A stretch of 12,849 bases of DNA, taken from positions 1 to 12,849 of the forward strand of contig JAPLGR010000324.1 of NCBI GenBank assembly GCA_026390045.1, written 5' to 3'. Below the pieces are notes generated by a model, which was not told where the DNA came from, did no database searches, and worked only from the letters and a program-made list of their open reading frames with translations. A program made the position numbers and the translations under genes. Origin of the DNA: Chloroflexota bacterium (GTDB taxonomy: Bacteria > Chloroflexota > Anaerolineae > Anaerolineales > E44-bin32). Every line of letters begins with the position of its first letter. Position 1 is the first letter of the stretch. This document shows, piece after piece, positions 6,087 through 12,849 of the stretch.

Positions 6087-6259
6087 ATCGAGCCCGCGAA
6101 GGGGGGCTCGGTGTCGGAGGAGGGCAACCCGCCGTTGGGCGTTCGGAGATGCGGGTCACAAGTTGGGGCGCAGGCCGGTGCTCTCAGGGAGCCGGTCGCT
6201 AGACGCCCCCAATGACACCAAAGGGCTTGTCTCTCGACGCCTGCGCAACGGTGAGTTGC
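6087..6259 (-). ncRNA. Candidate small RNA or structured leader
   Basis: The 355-bp gap between hisS and the TPR-like gene has no credible ORF but holds ordered hairpins just after a promoter-like element at 6266-6274. These are CGCAAC-TCACC-GTTGCG (6244-6260) at the predicted 5' end, a bulged hairpin CCG-GCTC-CCTGA-GAGC-AC-CGG (6175-6195), and a GC-rich 7-9 bp hairpin CGAGCCC/GGGCTCG (6087-6112) where a transcript could end, though without a T-run. I recognise no known RNA family. It could equally be a structured 5' leader of the small gene. Confidence 0.25.
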
Positions 6260-6265
6260 GTCTTC

Positions 6266-6274
6266 ATCCTAGCA
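6266..6274 (-). promoter_or_regulatory. Extended -10 element downstream of hisS
   Basis: Minus strand TGC-TAGGAT, identical in its 12-base context to the element at 6027-6035. It lies about 60 bases past the hisS stop and points into the gene-free interval. No -35 seen. Confidence 0.35.
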
Positions 6275-6330
6275 TGTCGCCACGCAGGCACGCCTTTCAG
6301 TCGCCTTACGCCGCACGCCGGACACGCCTC

Positions 6331-7599
6331 TCAATGGCCAATGAGCTCCTGGATGCGCAAGACGGCCTCCGCCTGCGTGCAGGTGATCTGCCGGCCACTG
6401 GGGAGGTGCTTGAGGGTGAGCTTGCCCGCTTGAACCTCGTCAGGTCCTAGGATGGCAGCCACCGGTATGCCCAGCCGGTCGGCGTACTTGAGCTGACGGG
6501 GAATCCGCCCGGGCTCGGGGTACCACTCGGCCTGTAGACCGCCCGCGCGGAGTGTCTGACAGAGGATCAGGGACGCCTGCTGCGTGGTTGTGTCGAAGTT
6601 GGTGACCAGGACCACACTGGGGCTCGTGCGCAGCGTGGGGAGGGCCGCGGCAGACGCCAGGACGAGTCCCAGGACTACATCCCCCATGGCAAAGCCGGTA
6701 CCAGGCAGTCGTTCGCCGCCCACGTCAGCGACGAGGTTGTCGTAGCGTCCGCCTCCGAGGATGGCGCGATGCTCGCCAGCCGTGTCGCGGGCTTCGAAGA
6801 CCGTGCCGGTGTAGTAATCCAGTCCCCGGATCACTGTCGGATCGTAGGCGAGATACTCAGATGATCCGAGTGCCTCGGCCGCAGCGAAGAACGCAACCAT
6901 CTCCGGTGAAGTCCGCCACGCCTCGGTGTCCTCCAGGATGTGTTGAAGGCTCGAGAGCTGACCGGCGTCGAGCCCTGTCTCCAGTGCATAGGCCGACCAC
7001 GCAGCCGCCGAGAGCTTGTCGCGCCGGTCGATCAACTTGAAGACGCCGGGCCACAGTCGGGCGGGGATGCCGGCCTGCTCGAGCTGCCTCTCGGCCAGCC
7101 GGCGGTCGTTGACTAGGATGCGGATGATGCGGGGGCCGAGGCCGACCGCGCGGAAGAACGCCGCGCCGATGGAGGCGATCTCCGCATCCGCTTGCGGGGA
7201 CTCGACGCCCACCAGGTCGATGTTCCACTGAAAGAACTCGCGGCTCCGACCCTTCTGAGGGCGTTCGTAGCGCCAGAATGGGCCGAACGACCACCATCGG
7301 ATCGGCTGGGGCAGGCTCTTGCTTCGCTGGGCGACCATCCGGGCAAGGCTGAGCGTCAGCTCAGGTCTCAACGCCACCATGTCCCCGCCGCGATCCGCGA
7401 AGACGAAGGATTGTTCTTTCACCAACTCCTCGCTGGACTTGGCGGCGTATAGCTCGAGCCGTTCGATGAAGGGGCCGTCAAACTCCTGATAGCCGTGGCT
7501 CTCAGAGACCGTTCGGATGTGTTCGTACAGCCACCTGCGGAACGCAAGGTCCTCGGGATAGAAGTCGCGCGTGCCCTTCACCGGTTGGATCGTCGCCAT
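6331..7599 (-). CDS. hisS: Histidyl-tRNA synthetase
   Basis: Class II synthetase that attaches histidine to tRNA-His in the cytoplasm. 422 residues, starting MATIQPVKGTRDFYP. Seen: motif 1 region and ALRPELT (76-82), motif 2 FWRYERPQKGRSREFFQWN (108-126), the histidine-binding loop with VIRGLDYYTG (256-265) including the catalytic Arg258, motif 3 GGGRYDN (282-288) and GFAMGDVVLG (302-311), and a complete C-terminal anticodon-binding domain (about 328-422). That last domain separates it from HisZ-type paralogues. Start: GAGG is 6 nt before the ATG at 7599; the ATG at 7611 has no usable site. The motif 2 wording is closer to the divergent archaeal/eukaryotic-like HisRS than to E. coli. tRNA-His lies about 0.8 kb downstream. 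Confidence 0.97.
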   Translation of the reverse strand: MATIQPVKGTRDFYPEDLAFRRWLYEHIRTVSESHGYQEFDGPFIERLELYAAKSSEELVKEQSFVFADRGGDMVALRPELTLSLARMVAQRSKSLPQPIRWWSFGPFWRYERPQKGRSREFFQWNIDLVGVESPQADAEIASIGAAFFRAVGLGPRIIRILVNDRRLAERQLEQAGIPARLWPGVFKLIDRRDKLSAAAWSAYALETGLDAGQLSSLQHILEDTEAWRTSPEMVAFFAAAEALGSSEYLAYDPTVIRGLDYYTGTVFEARDTAGEHRAILGGGRYDNLVADVGGERLPGTGFAMGDVVLGLVLASAAALPTLRTSPSVVLVTNFDTTTQQASLILCQTLRAGGLQAEWYPEPGRIPRQLKYADRLGIPVAAILGPDEVQAGKLTLKHLPSGRQITCTQAEAVLRIQELIGH

Positions 7600-7756
7600 G
7601 AGGGACCTCATTCCGAAAGCTGCTGCGGGTATTGGATCCCGCCGGCATGCAAATCCCGGGTCAGACGGACCACAGATGTCGCATATCCTGCTCTGTTGCG
7701 AGTGAAGGCCAAGTGAGAAGCGCCTGCGGGCATCCCACTAGGTGGCCCGGGCCGAG

Positions 7757-7784
7757 ATTGTAGCATGCACGGTTGGCAGGGAAA
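7757..7784 (-). promoter_or_regulatory. Promoter of hisS
   Basis: Minus strand TTTCCC (7779-7784), 16-nt spacer ending in TGC, -10 TACAAT (7757-7762). It gives a leader of about 150 nt before the ATG at 7599. I looked for a T-box in that leader and found none; it contains only short hairpins such as GCGGG/CCCGC near 7627-7644. Confidence 0.45.
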
Positions 7785-7813
7785 CGGTCGGGCGGTGAGG
7801 ATGCTGCGAGGGC

Positions 7814-8245
7814 CTAGCCGGGAGGCGCTGGCTCGATGGTCACACTATCGGCCACGCTGATGATGCCCCCCTGATGGACGCGGGCCAGCAAGCCGCGCTG
7901 ACCGCGGATGGCCTCGCGCAGGCCGGGGCGGATCGAGTCCATCAGAGCGCACGGGGCGCAGTCGCCGGTCACTTCCAGGATTGCTGCGCCAATGTGGAGA
8001 CGTGTCCCGGCTGGCAGGCCGGTGAGGCTGAGCCCTGCGAGCGCGATGTTCTCTCGAGTCTGGCCGGGATGCAGATTGAACTCCGCGAGTATTGACTCAT
8101 CCACAAGCAGCACTTGCCGGCGCGAACGGCCGAAGGATGCATCACCCTCGAGGCCTTGGCCCGCGACAGCTGAGACGCTTTGAACCTCGCGCATCGGCAG
8201 GCCGTGTCCCGGCTTGAGGAATAGCCCAAGGACGTGTCCAGGCAC
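7814..8245 (-). CDS. MOSC-domain protein
   Basis: 143 residues from a GTG start. The MOSC fold is the C-terminal module of molybdenum-cofactor sulfurases, also found alone in bacteria as a sulfur carrier or reductase partner (YiiM/YuaD type). Seen: AVAGQGLEGDASFG (26-39), RQVLLVDES (43-51), PGQTRENIALAGL (60-72), LPAGTRLHIGAAILEVTGDC (77-96), then APC with Cys96 and Cys99, and ARVHQGGIISVADSV (121-135). The Cys in the TGDCAPC string is the family's conserved sulfur-carrying position. Start: GGGAG is 5 nt before the GTG at 8245. The longer ATG start at 8308 would overlap the divergent membrane gene and adds a non-family N-terminus. Exact substrate unknown. Confidence 0.88.
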   Translation of the reverse strand: MPGHVLGLFLKPGHGLPMREVQSVSAVAGQGLEGDASFGRSRRQVLLVDESILAEFNLHPGQTRENIALAGLSLTGLPAGTRLHIGAAILEVTGDCAPCALMDSIRPGLREAIRGQRGLLARVHQGGIISVADSVTIEPAPPG

Positions 8246-8250
8246 AAGCG

Positions 8251-8255
8251 CTCCC
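8251..8255 (-). promoter_or_regulatory. Ribosome binding site fixing the GTG start of the MOSC gene
   Basis: GGGAG on the minus strand, 5 nt before GTG 8245. It favours the start that leaves a 53-bp divergent spacer over the one that overlaps the plus-strand gene. Confidence 0.55.
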
Positions 8256-8298
8256 GCGCAGCAGTCTACCACACGGGCCCAGAGGCAGTCGTCGTGGT

Positions 8299-9906
8299 AT
8301 GCTTTCACGCGAATCCACGGTTGGGAAGATCCGCTTGACAGGATTGATCCCCTGCTTGTTGCTCCTCATCGGTGCCGGCGTCACCTGGCTGACCCGTCGT
8401 CAGGTGGACCGCGTGTCGTGGGGTCTGGCGACGGCCTTCGCGCTTCTCGCGTGGCTGAGCGTGTTGTTCATTCTGCCCGCGCTGCCGACCGGCGTTGAGT
8501 TGTCTGCCTGGAGGCCAGCGAGTCTCTTCGCCTCGCGCCTCGAGATCAACCTCGATCGTACTTCCTGGGGAATCGTGTATGCGGTGGCGACGGGGCTGCT
8601 GGCCGTCTTTCTTACGGGCGCAGCTCGTCCGGCCTTGGGGGCAGCGGGTTCCAGAAGCATGATGCTGGCCTACACGGCGCTGGCATTGCTGGCCATCATG
8701 GCGGGGAATCTGCTGTCGGTCGCGATTCTATGGATGACGATCGATGTGCTTTCGTTTCTGTACCTGATCGCTCGTGTGGAGGATCCGGCGGGCGCGCAGA
8801 CGCTGGTCGGACGTCTTGCGATCGACATGAGCGGGACGGTATTGGTGCTGGCGGCAGCGGCGGCTTCGTTTGTCGGCACACTGGAGCTCCCCTTCGGGGC
8901 GCGGCCCGTGGCCCTCTTGCCCGCGGCCTTCCTGGCGCTGGCCGTGTTGCTTCGGCTCGGTCTCCTCCCGTTGAATTTCACCCCGTCGCCGCTGCCGCAG
9001 GTCCGGCGAGGCCTCGGGACCTTGCTGCGCATGCTCCCACCGGCAGCTGCGATGGCTGTCCTGGCGCGCACGCTTGGAGAGGCTGTGCCTTCCGCCATGT
9101 CCCCATGGCTGCTTTTGGCCGGGGCGCTGGGCAGCGTGGTGGGGAGCGTCCGCTGGTTCATGGCGCCCGAGCCCATCCGCAGTCGCACGTCCCTCGTTCT
9201 CAGCATCGCTGGGGTGGGCCTGGTCAGCGCGGTGAATCTCCCCTCCGGCGCGGGCCATGCGCTGGCAATCTCAGCCGCGGTCATGGTGACGGTGGTCGTC
9301 ATCGTCTCTTTGACTGAGATCCGAACGCCATGGCATCGGATGTGGCCGCTGCTGGGATGTGTGCTGCTCATCGGACTTCCATGGACGGCAGGGGGCGCGT
9401 TGATGGCAGGCATCGTGCCTATCAGCCTCACACCCCTGACAGGTTTCGGGGCCGTGCTTGGTCTCGTATCGATGGTGCTGGTGATCGGAGGCCTGGCGCG
9501 CGAGGCGCTGCGCGCAGTGGAGCCGTGGCCGGCAGGCGAAACGATGGTGAAATCCCTGTATGGATTGGGCCTGGCGCTCCCCCCTCTGGCACTGGCCGGG
9601 TATGGAATCCTGCTCGGCCAATCCCTGACCCTTCCGGGCATTGCCGGCCTGCTTGCGGTCGTCCTTGGGCTGGCGTACGGATGGTGGCGCCGGGATCGCT
9701 TGGAGACAAGGAGAGTCCAGCGCTGGACACGGCTACTCTCGTGGCTGGATGCAGCACCGGTCTACGCCGCAGTGTGGCGCGTCTATCGCGCGACGATGGC
9801 GGCTGTCCGGGCAATCGGTGAGGCGCTGGAAGGTGAGGGAGCGTTTCTCTGGGTGCTGGTCGCGCTGCTCGCCGTTGCCCTGGTCGTGCAAGGGGGCTCG
9901 CCGTGA
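8299..9906 (+). CDS. NuoL/NuoM-like proton-translocating membrane subunit
   Basis: 535 residues, almost entirely hydrophobic helices (about 13-14), of the complex I/Mrp antiporter-like superfamily. The region SVAILWMTIDVLSFLYLIAR (140-159) aligns with the conserved TM5 of NuoL/M, but the usual Glu is Asp149. The LLRLGLLPLNFTPSPLPQVR segment (217-236) stands where PFHxWLPDA normally is and has neither the His nor an adjacent Lys. The C-terminus (about 478-530, ending EGEGAFLWVLVALLAVALVV) resembles the extra lateral helix region of NuoL/HyfB-type subunits. First gene of a tightly coupled operon. The ATG at 8299 has no good ribosome site; a TTG a few codons later is possible. Superfamily fairly sure, individual subunit type less so. 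Confidence 0.85.
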   Translation: MLSRESTVGKIRLTGLIPCLLLLIGAGVTWLTRRQVDRVSWGLATAFALLAWLSVLFILPALPTGVELSAWRPASLFASRLEINLDRTSWGIVYAVATGLLAVFLTGAARPALGAAGSRSMMLAYTALALLAIMAGNLLSVAILWMTIDVLSFLYLIARVEDPAGAQTLVGRLAIDMSGTVLVLAAAAASFVGTLELPFGARPVALLPAAFLALAVLLRLGLLPLNFTPSPLPQVRRGLGTLLRMLPPAAAMAVLARTLGEAVPSAMSPWLLLAGALGSVVGSVRWFMAPEPIRSRTSLVLSIAGVGLVSAVNLPSGAGHALAISAAVMVTVVVIVSLTEIRTPWHRMWPLLGCVLLIGLPWTAGGALMAGIVPISLTPLTGFGAVLGLVSMVLVIGGLAREALRAVEPWPAGETMVKSLYGLGLALPPLALAGYGILLGQSLTLPGIAGLLAVVLGLAYGWWRRDRLETRRVQRWTRLLSWLDAAPVYAAVWRVYRATMAAVRAIGEALEGEGAFLWVLVALLAVALVVQGGSP

Positions 9907-10508
9907 TTGCCCTGGGAGGGACGGCCAGCGTTCTGGTCGCGCTTGCAGCCGGCGCGGCGTGCGCGGCCGCTATCCTTGCCGCGCGGCGCGGCGTGATGAT
10001 CGCGGCGCTGTTCATCCAGTTCGTGTGCGCTGCGCTCCTGTTCTCCTCGTTGCCGATCGCGTTGGTGATTGCCTACTGCATCGTGGGCGCGTGCGTTTGC
10101 GGCATCCTGGCCGTCACGTCGGCCAGTACCGGCGCGGCAGGTGAGACGCGGCAGGCTGGCATCCCGTCTGGCATGTGGTTCCGGCTGGTAGCGGTCGTTC
10201 TGGTCGCGCTGGCATCGATGTCTCTTGCGCGCGCTGCCATTGGCGCCGGCGATGCCGCGGTCCCCGGTGTGCCGATCGGCGCAGGGTTGCTCATGGGTCT
10301 TGGTCTGCTTCAGATCGGTCTTTCGGAGGAACCGCTGCGGGTGGGATCCGGGCTGATGTCCGTCATTGGCGGATTCGAGATCGGGTACACGACGGTGGAG
10401 ACTGCCATCGCTCTGCATGGGCTGATCATCGGGATCCCGCTGCTGATCGCCCTCGTGGTTGCGTATTTGCAGGTGCTGCCAGCTGCCGGGAGTGAAACAG
10501 TCCGGTGA
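9903..10508 (+). CDS. HyfE-like membrane subunit
   Basis: 201 residues, about six transmembrane helices. The end RVGSGLMSVIGGFEIGYTTV (146-165) and following ETAIALHGLIIGIPLLIALVVAYL matches the pattern of hydrogenase-4 component E (a NuoK/MrpC relative), with conserved acidic residues Glu159 and Glu166 in membrane segments. HyfE-type subunits sit between two antiporter-like subunits in membrane-bound hydrogenases and related complexes, exactly as here. It starts at GTG overlapping the previous stop by four bases (GTGA), with a G-rich site 6 nt upstream, so translation is probably coupled. Its own end overlaps the next gene the same way. Confidence 0.82.
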   Translation: MIALGGTASVLVALAAGAACAAAILAARRGVMIAALFIQFVCAALLFSSLPIALVIAYCIVGACVCGILAVTSASTGAAGETRQAGIPSGMWFRLVAVVLVALASMSLARAAIGAGDAAVPGVPIGAGLLMGLGLLQIGLSEEPLRVGSGLMSVIGGFEIGYTTVETAIALHGLIIGIPLLIALVVAYLQVLPAAGSETVR

Positions 10509-11893
10509 ACGCGCCTCTGCTACTACTGGCCTTCACGCTGGGGTTGGCGGTCCTTGTAGCCGTGCTGCGCAGGGAACACGTGGTCGCGTGGCTCCTGGCG
10601 GGCATCGGTGCAGGGCTAGCAGCACTGCTGGTCTTTGCCGTCCGGCTGGATGAGGCCGGGGGCATCTTCGGCATCCCGATCAAGGTTTCTGGCACATGGA
10701 CGATCGTGGGCCGTTCGCTTGTGCTGGGAGTGTCCAATCAGTCGGCCGTTGGCCTAGTGTATCTGATTGCATCCTTCCTGTTTGCGGGTGCCTATGTTGC
10801 CAGGCCGGGTCGCCTCTTCTACGCGGCGGGGCTGGTTGTTGTGGGACTCGTGGCAGCGTCATTGATGGTGGTGCCGTTCCTGTACGCGGCGGTGCTCCTC
10901 GAGTGCATGGCGGTCGTGGCTGTGCTGATCCTGTCCCCGCCCGATCAGCCCGGTCTTCGTGCGCCGATGCGGATGGTCGTCCTGTACACGCTGGGGATGA
11001 TCGCGCTGCTGGTTGCCGGCTGGCAGGCCGACATCCTTGGCGCGGGCGCGGCTCCTGCGGAGGCCGCGCGCACCGCGACCGCGCTGGCCATCCTCGGATT
11101 CGCGCTTCTGCTGGCAGTTCCCCCATTCCATGTGTGGCTTCCATCGTCTGCCGGAGAGAGCCACCCGTACGCATTGGCTTTTGTCATCCTGGTTTCCCAG
11201 GCCGGCGCGCTCTTCCTGGTCCTCCGGTTCGTAGATGCGTACGCGTGGCTGCGTGAGGATGCGGCGCTCTTTGCGGGCGCCCGGTGGGCGGCGATCGGTA
11301 TCGCCGCCTTCGCCGCGCTGTGGGGCATGGCGCAACGCAGTCTGGCTCGGACGGCAGTCTATGCCGTGCTCGCCGACACTGCGATCATCCTGCTGGCTTT
11401 CTCATCGATGTCCGCGGGGGGCTACCAGCTCGCCCTGGGACTTACTGGCGCACGAGTGATCAGCCTATCGGTCTGGGCGCTCGGGGCGTCGGTGCTACGG
11501 AATGCCGGGGCAGGCGACACTTCTGAGGAACTCGCTGGCATCGGATACCGCGCCCCGTTGGCAACGGCGACGGTCCTTGTTGGCCTGTTCTCACTTGCCG
11601 GCTTTCCCCTTACCGCGGGGTTTCCAGGACGTTGGGCCGTCATGGCCAGCGGAGGGGAGGAGGCGCTGGCCGTTGTCGGGACGCTGGCAGCCATATCGCT
11701 GGCCGCGGTGCGGTGGACGAGCACCGTATTCCGGTCGCCTCGCGAGTTCGCTCTTCCGGAAACAACCACCCTTGAGCGGTTTCTCCTCGGCGCCGGGATC
11801 CTGCTGTGCCTGCTCCTGGGGCTCTTCCCTCAACTGCTGTATCCTTGGGTCGTCAATGCCCTGTCCGGCCTGACGGGTCTCGCGGGCGGCTAG
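10505..11893 (+). CDS. NuoN-like antiporter-type membrane subunit
   Basis: 462 residues, about 13-14 helices. Landmarks of the NuoN/NuoM family: Glu133 in AAVLLECMAVVAVLIL (TM5), VPPFHVWLPSSAGESHPYAL (205-224, broken helix TM7), AQRSLARTAVYAVLADTAII (276-295, the 'KRLLAYSS' region), and ELAGIGYRAPLATATVLVGL followed by SLAGFPLTAGFPGRW (363-377, TM12). Three lysines that normally form the proton path look replaced: none before PPFHVW, Gln232 in VSQAGALFLVLRF, and Arg376 in FPGRW. It begins with GTG overlapping the previous stop (GTGA). The next gene follows after 30 bases. Family call is firm; whether it still pumps ions is open. Confidence 0.88.
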   Translation: MNAPLLLLAFTLGLAVLVAVLRREHVVAWLLAGIGAGLAALLVFAVRLDEAGGIFGIPIKVSGTWTIVGRSLVLGVSNQSAVGLVYLIASFLFAGAYVARPGRLFYAAGLVVVGLVAASLMVVPFLYAAVLLECMAVVAVLILSPPDQPGLRAPMRMVVLYTLGMIALLVAGWQADILGAGAAPAEAARTATALAILGFALLLAVPPFHVWLPSSAGESHPYALAFVILVSQAGALFLVLRFVDAYAWLREDAALFAGARWAAIGIAAFAALWGMAQRSLARTAVYAVLADTAIILLAFSSMSAGGYQLALGLTGARVISLSVWALGASVLRNAGAGDTSEELAGIGYRAPLATATVLVGLFSLAGFPLTAGFPGRWAVMASGGEEALAVVGTLAAISLAAVRWTSTVFRSPREFALPETTTLERFLLGAGILLCLLLGLFPQLLYPWVVNALSGLTGLAGG

Positions 11894-11923
11894 ACGCGCG
11901 CCGGTGGAAGGAGCACAAAGCCG

Positions 11924-12849
11924 ATGGAGCCTGCGTTGATCGAGCAGCGTCTTGCCTGGCTCGAGGAACAACACGCCAAGGCAGTACAGCACGCAGCCAA
12001 GCTTGGTGAGCGGGTCAAAGAACTGGAAGCCACCCTCGCCAAGGTGTCGCGCCAGGGACAGGAGCTGTCTGCGGACGTCTCCAGGGTGACGGCGGCCGCG
12101 TCGCGCCTCCAGCAGTATGAGGACACGCTGCACAAGCATCGGCAGGAGGTCGCTCGCATGCTCGCGGACGCCGAGGAGCGGCGCTCCGCGAAAGAGAACA
12201 CGTTTCAGCAGATGCACGCGGCTGACATGGAGGAGACTGGCAGGAGCATCGCTGAGATCCGGATGGATCTGGGGTTGGTGGGTGAAGTCCAGCAGTCCCT
12301 GGAGACCCGCCGCGAAGAGGAAACGAAGATCAGCCGAACGCTGGATGTGCTGCGCAAGCAGTTGGATACGCTGATGTCGCGCGACACGGACCGCGCCGAA
12401 GCGCTGGCGTCGTTGGATGATGATCACCGCCAGGAGACGCGCCGCTCGGCCGAGGCTCAGGCGGAGCTGGCCGTCCATCGCGAGCGGGTGGACGTGCTGG
12501 TTTCGCAGGCAGAGCAGCTCGACGATCAGGCGAGGCGGATGGAAACCAGGCTGGCCGAGCTCGCTGCCAGCGAAGGGGAGCGACAACAGCTTCTCAGCTT
12601 GTGGCTGGAGCAGCAGAACCTGCGCCAGGCGGAGCAGGATCACGGCTGGCGAGAGTGGGAACGCCGGTTTCAGGCCTTCGAGAAGCGGTCCGGGGAGGTG
12701 GATGAACGGATCCTTGTGTTCGAGGAGACGTATCGGGGGCTCAAGCAGCTCCGGGATGACTTGGGGCAGTTGGTCGAGCGGACGGAGCGGCGCATCAACG
12801 AGGTCGCGGAGATGCAGCGGCTGGCCGAAGATCGTCTGAACCATGATTG
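11924..12849 (+). CDS. Long coiled-coil protein, 3' end beyond window
   Basis: Open from ATG 11924 to the window end (308 codons, no stop seen). The product starts MEPALIEQRLAWLEEQHAKA and is almost all heptad-patterned helix rich in Glu, Arg, Gln and Leu, with no Pro after residue 3, no signal peptide and no membrane helix in the visible part. A GAAGGAG site lies 10 nt before the ATG, and only 30 bases separate it from the NuoN-like gene, so it is probably the fourth gene of that operon. Function unknown: a structural or tethering protein in the cytoplasm or at the membrane is plausible. The large ORF on the opposite strand here is a composition artefact. Confidence 0.82.
   Translation, partial: MEPALIEQRLAWLEEQHAKAVQHAAKLGERVKELEATLAKVSRQGQELSADVSRVTAAASRLQQYEDTLHKHRQEVARMLADAEERRSAKENTFQQMHAADMEETGRSIAEIRMDLGLVGEVQQSLETRREEETKISRTLDVLRKQLDTLMSRDTDRAEALASLDDDHRQETRRSAEAQAELAVHRERVDVLVSQAEQLDDQARRMETRLAELAASEGERQQLLSLWLEQQNLRQAEQDHGWREWERRFQAFEKRSGEVDERILVFEETYRGLKQLRDDLGQLVERTERRINEVAEMQRLAEDRLNHD

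Noticed and set aside
7600..7756. T-box riboswitch in the hisS leader
   Set aside because: No T-box consensus, no convincing specifier loop and no terminator/antiterminator pair; only short unrelated hairpins.
8243..8308. Longer MOSC start at ATG 8308
   Set aside because: It would overlap the divergent gene and add residues not matching the family, while the GTG at 8245 has a well-spaced GGGAG.
8670..9641. 323-codon minus-strand frame inside the first membrane gene
   Set aside because: High-GC antisense shadow. The plus-strand frame has coherent membrane helices and operon overlaps; this one is Pro/Arg/Ser/Thr-rich with no domain.
11591..12844. 417-codon open frame on the minus strand opposite the coiled-coil gene
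   Set aside because: Its Leu/His/Gln/Arg-rich product is what the complement of GAG/CAG/CTG-rich coiled-coil codons gives. It crosses the end of the NuoN-like gene and has no recognisable motif.

Overview
The window looks like a GC-rich chromosome segment from a bacterium of Chloroflexota type (Anaerolineae-like). The reasons are a mevalonate-pathway decarboxylase of archaeal/Chloroflexi style, a divergent HisRS, a bactofilin-like protein fused to a membrane domain, a very short TPR-like protein, and repeated extended -10 promoters of the form TGC-TANNAT. This placement is inference from gene content; there is no rRNA to confirm it.

Left part (1-2563): two minus-strand genes. At the edge is a nearly complete (phospho/diphospho)mevalonate decarboxylase that runs off the window. 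Behind it is a secreted bactofilin-like/polytopic membrane protein with its own promoter and a hairpin terminator.

Centre (about 2657-5555): an intact minus-strand tRNA-His(GTG) at 5480-5555. A perfect 29-bp direct copy of its 3' end (T-arm, acceptor strand, CCA) lies 2.8 kb away at 2657-2685, on the 3' side of the tRNA. This is the layout left by site-specific integration into a tRNA 3' end. The enclosed segment is clearly lower in GC than its surroundings. It carries a 580-residue membrane-anchored alkaline-phosphatase/sulfatase-superfamily enzyme, preceded by two small unrecognised ORFs whose starts and stops overlap. No integrase is present. A second, degenerate tRNA-like cloverleaf lies just upstream of tRNA-His behind a TGC-TACAAT promoter.

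Right of the tRNAs (5681-8245), minus strand: a strong terminator, a 72-residue TPR-like protein, a 355-bp gap with two promoter-like elements and hairpins (possible small RNA), hisS (histidyl-tRNA synthetase) with its own promoter, and a MOSC-domain protein.

Plus-strand operon (8299-12849, running off the right edge): three membrane proteins joined by 4-base GTGA overlaps (NuoL/M-like, HyfE-like, NuoN-like), then a long coiled-coil protein. The membrane proteins belong to the complex I/Mrp/hydrogenase-4 family. No hydrogenase, NADH-oxidising or quinone-site subunit is in view, and several ion-channel lysines appear replaced. This operon and the tRNA-bounded island are the two most interesting items here.
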